Positions 1 to 8,098 of a stretch of DNA of 64,000 nt are shown here, one piece after another (position 1 is the stretch's first letter; each line of letters begins with the position of its first letter). The stretch is from Dendronalium phyllosphericum CENA369 (GTDB lineage: Bacteria > Cyanobacteriota > Cyanobacteriia > Cyanobacteriales > Nostocaceae), in NCBI RefSeq assembly GCF_016056275.1, contig NZ_JAECZA010000005.1:40270-104269 (forward strand), in the 5' to 3' direction. The translations under genes were made by a program, and so were the position numbers. The notes below the pieces were generated by a model, which was given only the letters and a program-made list of their open reading frames with translations, was not told where the DNA came from and made no database searches.

Positions 1-1805
1 GCTTTGAGTGCTAGGCGGTTAAAAGTTAACCAATCGCACCGATCTTTGATAAAATTATCTGCTACTTCTGGGGGTTCGTCAGCCAACAGCCCAAAAAAGG
101 TATTGAGCATAGAATTAATCCGCTGGGGTGGTAAAAATTTCCCCGTCGGAACCATCATGCCTTTGGAAAATAACCAAGTTACGGAAACGTTACTTTGGTA
201 AGCGCGAATGCGGTTTAAGTGACGAAAAGCGAGCAAATCATGCTTAAGGGCGGTATCTAATAGGGTTGTTAACCGTTCTAAGTTGCGAACCAGAGAACCA
301 AAACCCGTGAAGACAAGGGGAGACTGGAGAGATGCAGCATCACCGATCGCAATCAATCTATCAAAGGCAACCTTGCGATCGCTACTCCCGACACTAAAAT
401 GACCCGGAATATAGCCAAATGTCGGCTTTTTCCACACCAACTTGTCTACATCGCAGCGGCGATACTCTGGCAAAATCGTGAAAAAGTCTTCGTACATCTC
501 CAGCAGAGAACCGGGATTTTGCGGATTAACTTCGTGGTAGTGAAATAAATAAATCGTCATTTCCTCACCCACTCCCGGAAACAATTCCCAAATCAACTGC
601 CTTCCCCGCGAAATATCTCCGTGGCTGTAAAGCACATCTCCATACTGAGAATCCCAAACTTCTGGCGCAAACCCGCGCTCAATTACTGCTCCCACCGTTG
701 GACAAACACTATCAAAGGCACGACCGCCATTTAATTGCCAAGCAATAGGGGAGGCGGTTCCCATCGCATCGACTAACAGTCGCCCACTCACTTGTTGCTC
801 TTTTTCACTGGGTAAATGCTTGACTGTAATAACAACTTGTGCTTCACTGATATCGGCACGAATAAATTCTGTCTCGTCCCAAATTTCCCCACCTGCTGCT
901 CGTAGCTTTTGACCGCACATTTGCAGCCATTTGTCAGAGTCTAAAGCTACATTCAAAACTGTGGGTGTGTGCAAAACAGGCGATCGCAGTTTAGCTGGAT
1001 TATTGCCATCAAAAAATTTATTAAATCCATCTTTATATTCTCTCGCAATTACAGTTTCTAACTCGGCAGATGTCACCAAACCCAGATTAATCAAACTTTG
1101 AATTTCATCACGAGAAATATTCCATTCTCGATTCATCCGCCCAAAAGGCATTCGCTCCACCAGTAGCACTTTATATCCCAGTTTGGCCATAACTGCCGCA
1201 TGGATAACACCCAATGCCCCACCGATGTAGATCAGGTCGTAAGTGGCGGATGAAGAGGATTTTGCTCCCTCATCTCCCCCATCTCCCCCATCTCCTTTAA
1301 AAACCACCTGCCTAGGCTGCTGAGGATTCCGTACTCCTTCGCGCCATCTTTGCTCCCACCAGTAGGCACGCTTGAGGTCGTATTCCCCATTGGGCATTTG
1401 CTGAAAATATTTGACTGTCAGAGGGTAATAAGGGGCTAGCGCCTCAAAAATTGATTGTTTAGAATCAATCTTTGGTGGTTCCGGGTAATTATGCCCAAAG
1501 CGCTTTCTGATTTCAGCGCTCAAGCGTTGCAGGATTTGCCTTTCCTGAGGAAACGGTCGGTCTGCCCAACGAAAAACTTTCAAATATGTGGTGCGCTGCA
1601 CCGACCAGACAAATACAGAAAGTTCTATCGGTAATTTTTCGGAAATAGCTGCACCAGCAGTTGTAGTCTCAGTAGTTATTCTGAGGCGAAAGCCATCTGG
1701 AGTCAGCACTTTTTCACCATTTCCTGGTTCAAAATCTGTTTGCAACCAGCTGCGTACAGCCGCGATATCTGAAATTGGAACTTCTAAATACAGTATTTCT
1801 TTCAT
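1..1805 (-). CDS. CruA/CruP-type lycopene cyclase-family flavoprotein (3' end cut by window edge)
   Basis: An open minus-strand frame runs from an ATG at 1805 past the left edge (at least 601 codons). After an N-terminal domain of about 170 residues comes a Rossmann-type FAD-binding segment (YDLIYIGGALGVIHAA, then LLVERMPFGRMNREWNIS). This resembles the CruA/CruP group of lycopene cyclases and paralogues in cyanobacteria and plants, which cyclise or otherwise act on lycopene in carotenoid synthesis at membranes. A later stretch (IAIGDAASLQSPLVFTGFGS) matches the second FAD contact of such flavoproteins. I cannot separate CruA from CruP by eye, and a more general FAD oxidoreductase is possible. 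A Gly/Asp/Ser linker just before the FAD motif is encoded by a short tandem DNA repeat (1268-1296). The C-terminus is not visible. Confidence 0.7.
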   Translation of the reverse strand, partial: MKEILYLEVPISDIAAVRSWLQTDFEPGNGEKVLTPDGFRLRITTETTTAGAAISEKLPIELSVFVWSVQRTTYLKVFRWADRPFPQERQILQRLSAEIRKRFGHNYPEPPKIDSKQSIFEALAPYYPLTVKYFQQMPNGEYDLKRAYWWEQRWREGVRNPQQPRQVVFKGDGGDGGDEGAKSSSSATYDLIYIGGALGVIHAAVMAKLGYKVLLVERMPFGRMNREWNISRDEIQSLINLGLVTSAELETVIAREYKDGFNKFFDGNNPAKLRSPVLHTPTVLNVALDSDKWLQMCGQKLRAAGGEIWDETEFIRADISEAQVVITVKHLPSEKEQQVSGRLLVDAMGTASPIAWQLNGGRAFDSVCPTVGAVIERGFAPEVWDSQYGDVLYSHGDISRGRQLIWELFPGVGEEMTIYLFHYHEVNPQNPGSLLEMYEDFFTILPEYRRCDVDKLVWKKPTFGYIPGHFSVGSSDRKVAFDRLIAIGDAASLQSPLVFTGFGSLVRNLERLTTLLDTALKHDLLAFRHLNRIRAYQSNVSVTWLFSKGMMVPTGKFLPPQRINSMLNTFFGLLADEPPEVADNFIKDRCDWLTFNRLALK

Positions 1806-1965
1806 GTTTTACTCATATCTCCGATTAATCTATTCATTAAGACAGATTTTAAAAAGACAGAAATTACGATAGACTCCGCCCTATTAGTTAAGTAAAGATT
1901 CAGTAAAGAATTTTTAATAGTTTCTCAAATTTGTTGTTCATTTTGAATTTCTGTAAACCCACGCC

Positions 1966-2199
1966 ATGAATTATCCCATCCCAGATAGTCCCCAAGAAAT
2001 TTTTGACCTACAACAAAAGCCGATTGATGAAGAATTAGTCGCCTCAGCGATCGCTGGTGTGATTAAAATTGTTCGCTCTCAGGGTCAATCCTTGGAAGAA
2101 TTAACCGCTCAAGTACTAGCCGATGATACAGTGTTAGATCGACAGCAAAGACGCTGGCTGAGTAAATTGGTCAGCCAAGCTTGGGAAAGTCTTCCATAA
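1966..2199 (+). CDS. Conserved cyanobacterial small protein, function unknown
   Basis: This frame encodes 77 residues starting MNYPIPDSPQEIFDLQQKP. It is acidic and probably all-helical (long amphipathic stretches such as EELVASAIAGVIKIV), with no membrane segment, cysteines or signal peptide. Codon use and the HIP1-like site inside it resemble neighbouring genes, which argues that it is real. It is transcribed divergently from the CruA/CruP-like gene across about 160 bp, so the two may share a promoter region. I do not recognise a family with a known role. Confidence 0.6.
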   Translation: MNYPIPDSPQEIFDLQQKPIDEELVASAIAGVIKIVRSQGQSLEELTAQVLADDTVLDRQQRRWLSKLVSQAWESLP

Positions 2200-2339
2200 A
2201 GAAGGCAGGAAGCAGAAGGGTTTTAGTGACTTCTGCTGTGTGACTGTATTAATGTTTGGAAATTTTGGCTCAAATTGTGTAGATGCAAAACAGTTTGTCG
2301 TGAGACATCGCTTTCTTAGGTGTGGGAATCGATAAAAAC

Positions 2340-2455
2340 TAAGCTAAAGCGCATTTAATTTTCAGAAATACTCATAGTGGTTGTTGACGGCTGACTGTTG
2401 ACTGTCAACAGTCGTCAACTTTGGTCAATGTGCGATTTAAAAGCGTAACAGCTTA
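2340..2455. repeat. MITE-like dispersed repeat, copy A
   Basis: About 116 bp bounded by TAAGCT...AGCTTA ends, with a central palindromic GTTGACTGTCAAC-type core. It is the near-exact reverse complement of 56543-56655, and a diverged third copy lies at 7889-8027. All three share the terminal TAAGCT, a GCGC/ATTT block inside one end, an ACATTGAC or TCAATGTGC block inside the other, and the hairpin core. No coding capacity is seen. Confidence 0.75.
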
Positions 2456-2569
2456 TTTGTCTGGGATTGTCAATTGAGCTACTGTTTCTGGATTTACAGC
2501 CTCCCAATCAATATTGTCTAGAAAAGGGGGAGTAGCACTGAAAACGAACAAAGGAATTCCTTTCCCTTT

Positions 2570-2670
2570 TGCTGCTTACCCTCCCTTATCCCTCCGAAGT
2601 TCGCCCGGAGGGAGACCACGCCACTTGCTTCAAGCCGGGAAACCCGTCCAAAGCAGTGGCTCCTCCTTGC
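2570..2670. repeat. GC-rich dispersed repeat segment
   Basis: This GC-rich patch (CTCCGAAGTTCGCCCGGAGG, later CCCGTCCAAAGCAGTGGCTC) contrasts with AT-rich surroundings. It shares the GCAGTGGCTC-type and CCACTTGC-type words with segments at 28110-28200 and 58885-58945. It is probably one of the degenerate intergenic repeat families common in Nostocales. No gene is evident between 2200 and 2698. Confidence 0.5.
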
Positions 2671-2698
2671 GACTTCTCTCCTCATCTTTCCTAACTCC

Positions 2699-4360
2699 TC
2701 AACTCGAAGCTTTCAACGCCGCTTCAGCTTGGGAATGTAACAACAAACCATATTCTAATCCTTCTACCACTGCTTGATAAGAAGCTGCCAGAATGTTGGT
2801 GGAAACCCCTACAGTTGTCCAGCGTTGATAACCATTGCCTGATTCTGCCAGCACGCGGGTTTTTGCTGCTGTACCTGTATGTCCGTCAAGAATTCGCACT
2901 TTGTAGTCTGTCAACTCAAAAGTGGCAATTTGGGGATAAAAGTTAACCAAAGCCTTGCGTAAGGCTGCATCTAAAGCTGCAACCGGGCCGTTACCTTCTG
3001 CGGCCTCTAAAATATTCTTGCCACTGACAGCTACTTTCACTGTCGCTAGGGCATTGCTAGCTTCTTTCTCCTCAATCAAATCACAGTGAACTTGAAAACC
3101 TCTGATTTCAAAAAATTGCTGGCGACCGCCCAATGCCTCATACATCAACAAGGCAAAACTCGCCTCTGCGGCTTCAAATTGATATCCTTCATTCTCCAAA
3201 TCTTTGAGGCGTTGGAGAATCTGCCGAGCTTGGGGTGTTTGTTTATCCAGTTCAATGCCAAAAGTACGGGCTTTCGCTAAAACATTACTCAGTCCAGCCT
3301 GTTCGGAAATTACGATGCGGCGGCGATTACCGACTTGTTCTGGTTGAATGTGTTCGTAAGTCAGGGGATTGCGTTCTACTGCTGAGACATGAATACCACC
3401 TTTATGAGCAAAAGCCGAACGTCCTACAAAGGGAGCATGTTCGTCAGGAGCGAGGTTCACCACTTCGCTGACAAAGCGACTAGCTTCTGTAAGCTGATTT
3501 AGCTGGTGTTCTCCGATACAACTGTAACCTAGCTTCAGTTGTAAATTGGGTATTAACGAACAGAGGTTAGCATTACCACAACGTTCGCCATAACCGTTGA
3601 TTGTCCCTTGTACCATCCTTGCCCCTGCCATTACAGCAGCTAAAGCATTGGCTACTGCCATATCCGAATCATTATGAGTGTGAATTCCGATTTGAGGAGT
3701 CGTCAGTTGTCCGTTGTCAGTAGTCATTTGTTCTTGGCAACTGACTACTGACAAATGACTATTGACTGCTTCAACAATTTGGCTGACTTCGTGGGGCAAA
3801 GTGCCGCCATTCGTATCGCAGAGGACTAGCCATTCCGCACCAGCTTTGAATGCTGCCTCTAATGTCTGTAAAGCATAATCTTGATTGTGCTTATAACCAT
3901 CAAACCAGTGTTCTGCATCGTAGATGACGCGCCGACCTTGAGCGCGAAAAAACTCGACAGTATCGCGGATCATTGCCAAATTTTCTTCTAAAGTTGTCTT
4001 TAGACCTGTTGTGACATGTAAATCCCAAGATTTGCCAAATATTGTTACCCAACGCGTGCCCGCAGCGAGGATGTCTTGCAGCATCGGCTCGTCAGCAGCA
4101 TTAGTGTTGGGTCGTCGAGTTGAACAAAAAGCAACAATTTCTGCTTGTTTGAGCGGATCTTCTTGCTGTTGCCAGAAAAATTGAACATCCTTAGGATTGG
4201 CCCCAGGCCAACCACCTTCAATGAAGGGAATTCCGAGTTGGTCGAGTCTTTTAGCAATGCGTAACTTATCTTCTATAGAAACTGATAACCCTTCGCGCTG
4301 AGTGCCATCCCGTAACGTGGTGTCATAGAGCCAAATTTGAGGTGTGGGATTTGTGGTCAT
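2699..4360 (-). CDS. cimA: Citramalate synthase (alpha-isopropylmalate synthase family)
   Basis: Predicted product of 553 residues condensing acetyl-CoA and pyruvate to (R)-citramalate, an entry to isoleucine synthesis. The N-terminus carries the HMGL-like catalytic barrel (LYDTTLRDGTQREG, metal/substrate residues R and D), then GIHTHNDSDMAVANA with the metal-binding His pair. The last ~120 residues look like a LeuA-type dimerisation/regulatory domain. The overall pattern fits CimA better than LeuA. I chose the ATG at 4360, directly before MTTNPTPQIW; an in-frame ATG at 4402 would add 14 unlikely residues. Residues ~215-237 are an unusual insert encoded by a dispersed repeat (3700-3767). It is divergent from the ferredoxin gene across 75 bp. 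Confidence 0.88.
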   Translation of the reverse strand: MTTNPTPQIWLYDTTLRDGTQREGLSVSIEDKLRIAKRLDQLGIPFIEGGWPGANPKDVQFFWQQQEDPLKQAEIVAFCSTRRPNTNAADEPMLQDILAAGTRWVTIFGKSWDLHVTTGLKTTLEENLAMIRDTVEFFRAQGRRVIYDAEHWFDGYKHNQDYALQTLEAAFKAGAEWLVLCDTNGGTLPHEVSQIVEAVNSHLSVVSCQEQMTTDNGQLTTPQIGIHTHNDSDMAVANALAAVMAGARMVQGTINGYGERCGNANLCSLIPNLQLKLGYSCIGEHQLNQLTEASRFVSEVVNLAPDEHAPFVGRSAFAHKGGIHVSAVERNPLTYEHIQPEQVGNRRRIVISEQAGLSNVLAKARTFGIELDKQTPQARQILQRLKDLENEGYQFEAAEASFALLMYEALGGRQQFFEIRGFQVHCDLIEEKEASNALATVKVAVSGKNILEAAEGNGPVAALDAALRKALVNFYPQIATFELTDYKVRILDGHTGTAAKTRVLAESGNGYQRWTTVGVSTNILAASYQAVVEGLEYGLLLHSQAEAALKASS

Positions 4361-4435
4361 AAGACAGGGACTTTGGAGACAACTTTTATGGCAATGTGCC
4401 AAGATACTACAACAAGCCAGTTTGGTAATTGAAAA

Positions 4436-4759
4436 ATGCCCAAGATACTAGCTCAAGGTAAAACAATTGAGTGCAATCGCGGAGCCAACTTACGAAAAAT
4501 TATGCTGCAAAATGGCATTGACCTCTACAATGGCGGTGCTAAGGTAATAAACTGTCGAGGAATTGGCAGTTGTGGTACTTGTGCTGTCAAAGTAGAGGGT
4601 GAAGTTTCTGTGGCGAATTGGCGTGACAAAGCGCGACGCTCGCTTCCTCCCCATTCTCCTACAAGAAACCTACGTTTAGCCTGTCAAACTCAGGTTTTAG
4701 GCGATGTGACAGTAACAAAATTTGACGGATTTTGGGGTCAAGGTTCTCAAACGGTATAG
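4436..4759 (+). CDS. [2Fe-2S] ferredoxin-like protein
   Basis: A 107-residue protein with the cluster pattern C-X5-C-X2-C followed by a distal Cys (NCRGIGSCGTCAVKVEG ... RLACQTQ), typical of plant-type/adrenodoxin-like [2Fe-2S] electron carriers in the cytosol. The N-terminal half has the expected beta-grasp features (ILAQGKTIECNRGANLRKIM). The spacing C-X5-C rather than the classical C-X4-C sets it apart from photosynthetic PetF. Its redox partner is not evident from the neighbours; the next gene is an unrelated low-complexity membrane protein 36 bp downstream. Confidence 0.85.
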   Translation: MPKILAQGKTIECNRGANLRKIMLQNGIDLYNGGAKVINCRGIGSCGTCAVKVEGEVSVANWRDKARRSLPPHSPTRNLRLACQTQVLGDVTVTKFDGFWGQGSQTV

Positions 4760-4795
4760 AAATCAAAAGGTTAGGTTACAAAGGAGCAAAACAAA

Positions 4796-5236
4796 ATGGG
4801 TAGATGGACACCGTTAATTTTAATGGCTGGAGGCTTGGCAATTTTGTTAGGTACATTGCTAGGCATCAACTTTCCAATGGGGCAACAAACAGCCAGTAAT
4901 ACTCCTACGGGCAGAAAATCACAAGTCCTGCCAGCTAATATTAATGTTAATAGCTCTGCTCCCAGCAGGAATAGGAGTAATAATACGCCAACTGAAGGTA
5001 AGACTAGTGTTGCCTCGGATGAACTCAGCACTAATGAAGACAAGACAAGTTCTACCGAAGAAAATAATAACTCTAGCGAAAACAGGACTAGCGTTGCTCA
5101 AAACAACGCTCCTAGTGATTCATCGTCATCATCTGAGAACACACCAGATAGCAGCGCTACCAACGTGCAATCAACAGACACGTCAACCTCAAGTGAGACA
5201 AATCAAAATAACGAACCGATTCGAGCTTTATGGTAA
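4796..5236 (+). CDS. Membrane-anchored Ser/Thr/Asn-rich hypothetical protein
   Basis: 146 residues. One hydrophobic segment near the N-terminus (residues ~6-24, LILMAGGLAILLGTLLGI) is followed by a long hydrophilic tail rich in Ser, Thr, Asn and Glu (for example SSSSSENTPDSSATNVQS). This is the shape of a signal-anchored protein with a disordered periplasmic region. There is no recognisable domain or cysteine. The start has a plausible ribosome site (AAAGGAG about 10 nt upstream). It may be co-transcribed with the preceding ferredoxin. Function unknown. Confidence 0.65.
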   Translation: MGRWTPLILMAGGLAILLGTLLGINFPMGQQTASNTPTGRKSQVLPANINVNSSAPSRNRSNNTPTEGKTSVASDELSTNEDKTSSTEENNNSSENRTSVAQNNAPSDSSSSSENTPDSSATNVQSTDTSTSSETNQNNEPIRALW

Positions 5237-5239
5237 CGA

Positions 5240-5330
5240 TCGCTAGTCGTTAGTTACATGTTATGAGTTATTAGTTATGTACTAATAAGAAATAGCAGAT
5301 GATAAATCATAAATAACTAATGACTAGCGA
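5240..5330. repeat. Imperfect inverted repeat enclosing the thiO-thiG leader and start codon
   Basis: TCGCTAGTCGTTAGTTAC (5240-5257) is nearly complementary to 5313-5330, which contains the ATG of the thiO-thiG gene. The intervening 55 bases are AT-rich and carry TTAGTTATG-type repeats. A stem here would place the start codon in a helix. It may instead be a relic of dispersed repeats. Confidence 0.4.
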
Positions 5331-7392
5331 CATTTTAATTATCGGTGGCGGCGTTATTGGCTTGGCGATCGCCATTGAACTCAAACTGCGCGGGGCACAT
5401 GTCACCGTGCTTTGCCGTGATTTTCAAGCTGCTGCCACTCATGCAGCCGCTGGCATGTTAGCACCAGATGCAGAAAACATCCCAGATGAGGGAATGTATT
5501 CTTTATGTTGGCGATCGCGTTCTTTATATCCAAACTGGACGCGTAAACTCGAAGATTTGACTGGTTTAAATACTGGTTATCGACCCTGTGGCATTTTAGC
5601 ACCCATTTATGAAGAAAGCAGGAAAGCAGAGGAAGAAGACGCGGAGATTGGGAGACGCAGGGACGCGGAGAGTAATTTCCCCGCGTCCCCGCGTCCCCAT
5701 GTCCCTCCGTCCTCTTCATCTTCTCCTCACGCCCGTGAGTCACCTGCTTACTGGTTAGATCGAGCCGCCATTCATCAATATCAATCGGGATTGGGAAATG
5801 AAGTTGTTGGTGGTTGGTGGTATCCAGAAGATGGACAAGTTGATAATAGAGCGTTAGCTAATATACTTTGGACAGCCGCTGAGTCTGTTGGTGTTGAACT
5901 CAAAGACGGCATTACAGTAGAAGCATTTTTACAGCGACAAGGACAAGTGATAGGCGTGCAAACTAGTGCTGGAGTCATTAGCGCTGCCCATTATGTCTTA
6001 GCTACAGGTGCTTGGTCAAATGAATTATTACCGTTACCCGTGCGCCCTCGCAAAGGGCAAATGTTCAGCTTGCGCGTCCCAGAATTTTTACCAGAATTGC
6101 CTTTAAAGCGAATTTTATTTGGTCAAGACATTTACATAGTACCAAGAGGCGAGCGAGCGCTCATTATTGGTGCAACTAGCGAAGATGTCGGTTTTATCCC
6201 ACACAACACCCCCGCAGGTATTCAAAGCTTACTCCAATCAGCAATTCGCCTATATCCCCAATTACAGGATTATCCTATCCAGCAATTTTGGTGGGGATTT
6301 CGCCCAGCCACCCCCGATGAATTGCCTATCCTTGGTGCTAGTCATTGTCAAAATTTAACCTTTGCCACAGGTCATTATCGTAATGGCATTTTGCTTGCGC
6401 CGATAACCGCAGTTTTACTTGCCGATTTAATTTGCGAACAAAAATCAGATCCTCTACTGTCTAATTTCCACTATTCCCGCTTCCACACCCAGCCATCTAC
6501 CTCCATGCTCACTCACTCCAGCAATTTCTCCAACGGACATCACCCCGCCCCACTCCCTACTCCTTACTATTGTACAGACGCGATTAATCGCGTCTCTCCC
6601 GACTCAGCACTTATTATCGCTGGCAAAACTTTCCAATCTCGCTTGATGACGGGAACTGGCAAATATCGCAGTATTGAGGAAATGCAACAAAGTATTGCTG
6701 CTAGTGGTTGCGAAATTGTCACTGTAGCAGTACGAAGAGTACAAACCAAAGCACCGGGACACGAAGGTTTAGCCGAAGCCCTAGATTGGACAAAAATCTG
6801 GATGTTGCCTAATACAGCAGGTTGTCAAACCGCAGAAGAAGCGATTCGCGTTGCTCGTTTGGGGCGAGAAATGGCCAAACTATTAGGACAGGAAGATAAC
6901 AATTTTGTCAAGTTAGAAGTGATCCCCGACCCGAAATATTTACTTCCCGATCCGATTGGAACATTACAAGCCGCAGAACAACTAGTGAAAGAAGGTTTTG
7001 CGGTATTGCCCTACATCAACGCTGACCCGATGTTAGCCAAGCGCTTAGAAGATGTCGGCTGTGCTACAGTCATGCCTTTAGCATCGCCCATTGGTTCGGG
7101 ACAAGGGCTGAAGACAACTGCCAATATCCAAATTATCATTGAGAATGCTAATGTGCCGGTGGTGGTAGATGCTGGTATTGGTTCGCCATCAGAAGCAGCA
7201 CAGGCAATGGAATTAGGGGCAGATGCCTTATTAATTAATAGTGCGATCGCTCTTTCCCAAAATCCAGCAGTTATGGCTCAGGCGATGAATTTAGCCACAG
7301 TTGCCGGACGTTTAGCATACCTTGCTGGCAGAATGCCTCTCAAAGACTATGCAAGTGCTAGTTCGCCACTCACCGGCACAATTACTAGTTAG
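5320..7392 (+). CDS. thiO-thiG: Bifunctional glycine oxidase ThiO / thiazole synthase ThiG
   Basis: 690-residue fusion for the thiazole half of thiamine. Residues 1-~365 are a DAAO-type flavoprotein ([22 protein letters not shown] motif; [20 protein letters not shown]) converting glycine to dehydroglycine. Residues ~428-690 are ThiG ([33 protein letters not shown] with the likely Schiff-base Lys; [20 protein letters not shown]). Such fusions are known in cyanobacteria. Two oddities: residues ~100-142 of ThiO are a charged/Pro/Ser-rich insert made of intergenic-type repeat DNA (5617-5745), and the ThiO-ThiG linker contains the palindromic repeat at 6571-6596 read in frame as CTDAINRVS. The frame is intact, so the protein may still work. 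Confidence 0.92.
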   Translation: MTSDILIIGGGVIGLAIAIELKLRGAHVTVLCRDFQAAATHAAAGMLAPDAENIPDEGMYSLCWRSRSLYPNWTRKLEDLTGLNTGYRPCGILAPIYEESRKAEEEDAEIGRRRDAESNFPASPRPHVPPSSSSSPHARESPAYWLDRAAIHQYQSGLGNEVVGGWWYPEDGQVDNRALANILWTAAESVGVELKDGITVEAFLQRQGQVIGVQTSAGVISAAHYVLATGAWSNELLPLPVRPRKGQMFSLRVPEFLPELPLKRILFGQDIYIVPRGERALIIGATSEDVGFIPHNTPAGIQSLLQSAIRLYPQLQDYPIQQFWWGFRPATPDELPILGASHCQNLTFATGHYRNGILLAPITAVLLADLICEQKSDPLLSNFHYSRFHTQPSTSMLTHSSNFSNGHHPAPLPTPYYCTDAINRVSPDSALIIAGKTFQSRLMTGTGKYRSIEEMQQSIAASGCEIVTVAVRRVQTKAPGHEGLAEALDWTKIWMLPNTAGCQTAEEAIRVARLGREMAKLLGQEDNNFVKLEVIPDPKYLLPDPIGTLQAAEQLVKEGFAVLPYINADPMLAKRLEDVGCATVMPLASPIGSGQGLKTTANIQIIIENANVPVVVDAGIGSPSEAAQAMELGADALLINSAIALSQNPAVMAQAMNLATVAGRLAYLAGRMPLKDYASASSPLTGTITS
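6571..6596. repeat. Palindromic dispersed repeat inside thiO-thiG
   Basis: TGTACA followed by the perfect palindrome GACGCGATTAATCGCGTC and TC. The same unit occurs in intergenic DNA at 13295-13320, 29892-29915, 29922-29947 and 45476-45501. Here it lies in the coding linker between the ThiO and ThiG domains. Confidence 0.85.
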
Positions 7393-7445
7393 TCAGTTGT
7401 CAGTTGTCAGTCGTCAATAGCAAAACAACTGACAACTAACAAATG
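7393..7445. repeat. Short tandem repeats of GTCAGTT type
   Basis: Directly after the thiO-thiG stop lie tandem copies of TCAGTTGTCAG followed by the complement CAACTGACAACTAAC, so the segment can fold as a hairpin and may act as a terminator. Similar units occur at 13322-13340, 36605-36645 and 39332-39365, and in the coding sequence of cimA. Confidence 0.6.
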
Positions 7446-7528
7446 TAACGATTTAGTCCCCTAGTATGAGAGCATAATATATATGTTTCTGTAACATTAA
7501 ATAAACAAAGGAAATAAGGAACTGGTTC

Positions 7529-7708
7529 ATGCCCTATACACAAGAAGAAGGCGGTCTTCTAAACAATTTTGCTAAGGAACCAAAGATTTATCAAGCCCAA
7601 CCTCCCACAGATGGGCAAAAGCGGACTTATATTTACTTAGGAGTCGCTGCTACAGCTTTGGTAGGTGGTTTGATTTTTGTCGCCTTCTCTGTTTCCAATC
7701 TTAGTTGA
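7529..7708 (+). CDS. psb34: Psb34-like photosystem II assembly protein
   Basis: 59 residues starting MPYTQEEGGLLNNFAKEPKI, then a linker and a single membrane helix (residues ~34-53, TYIYLGVAATALVGGLIFVA). The start MPYT.EEGG.LNNFA.EPK and one C-terminal helix match my memory of cyanobacterial Psb34 (the Ssl1498/Tsl0063 group), related to high-light-inducible proteins and found in PSII assembly intermediates in thylakoids. A good ribosome site (AAAGGAAATAAGGA) precedes the ATG. It is monocistronic, with a hairpin terminator just downstream. The assignment is by sequence resemblance only. Confidence 0.8.
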   Translation: MPYTQEEGGLLNNFAKEPKIYQAQPPTDGQKRTYIYLGVAATALVGGLIFVAFSVSNLS

Positions 7709-7745
7709 GCAAAAAGTTTTTAATAAAATTTAATTTTTTCGTTTT

Positions 7746-7780
7746 TCAGGTTTCCATTATGGTGGGAGCCTGATTTTTGA
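7746..7780 (+). terminator. Rho-independent-like terminator after psb34
   Basis: TCAGG (7746-7750) pairs with CCTGA (7769-7773), with further pairing of TTTCC/GG inside, and is followed by a T-rich run (TTTTTGATTTTTTG). Confidence 0.55.
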
Positions 7781-7888
7781 TTTTTTGCGAGAATTATCAT
7801 ATTGTAGTATAATTATATACTTTATTTTTGGCTAATCTGAAAAGCTTAATATATCCAAAGTAGAATAACATCTACTTGATGACAGTCA

Positions 7889-8027
7889 TGAGCTGTTCCA
7901 CATAAAAATTGCACATTGACTGGAGGCGGAGCTATCCTTGCTTTGCTCGATTAGACTGTTGACAGTCAACAGTTAACAGTCAACAACCACCACGAGTAGT
8001 TATGCTTTTTTAGCGTGCATTAGCTTA
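7889..8027. repeat. MITE-like dispersed repeat, copy C (expanded)
   Basis: Begins TGAGCTG and ends TAGCTTA like the copies at 2340-2455 and 56543-56655, and contains the GTTGACAGTCAAC/GTTAACAGTCAAC hairpin core plus ACAACCACCACGAGTA (ACAACCACTATGAGTA in copy B). It is about 25 bp longer because of an extra GC-richer stretch around 7921-7950. It ends 72 bp before the likely start of the TPR gene. Confidence 0.7.
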
Positions 8028-8098
8028 GTGAGATTGTTAGCTTATTTTGAATGCGCCCTATCAGGGGATGTAAACTTTGTCTTGGCTCTTTAGCCGCC

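Noticed and set aside
2514..2777. Plus-strand frame of 87 codons overlapping the cimA 3' end
   Set aside because: It runs through the GC-rich repeat and then in the antisense of cimA; composition is Ser/Pro-rich as expected from antisense repeat DNA.
5237..5319. TPP riboswitch in front of thiO-thiG
   Set aside because: The leader is too short and lacks the conserved CTGAGA and related thi-box words; only repeats and an inverted repeat are seen.
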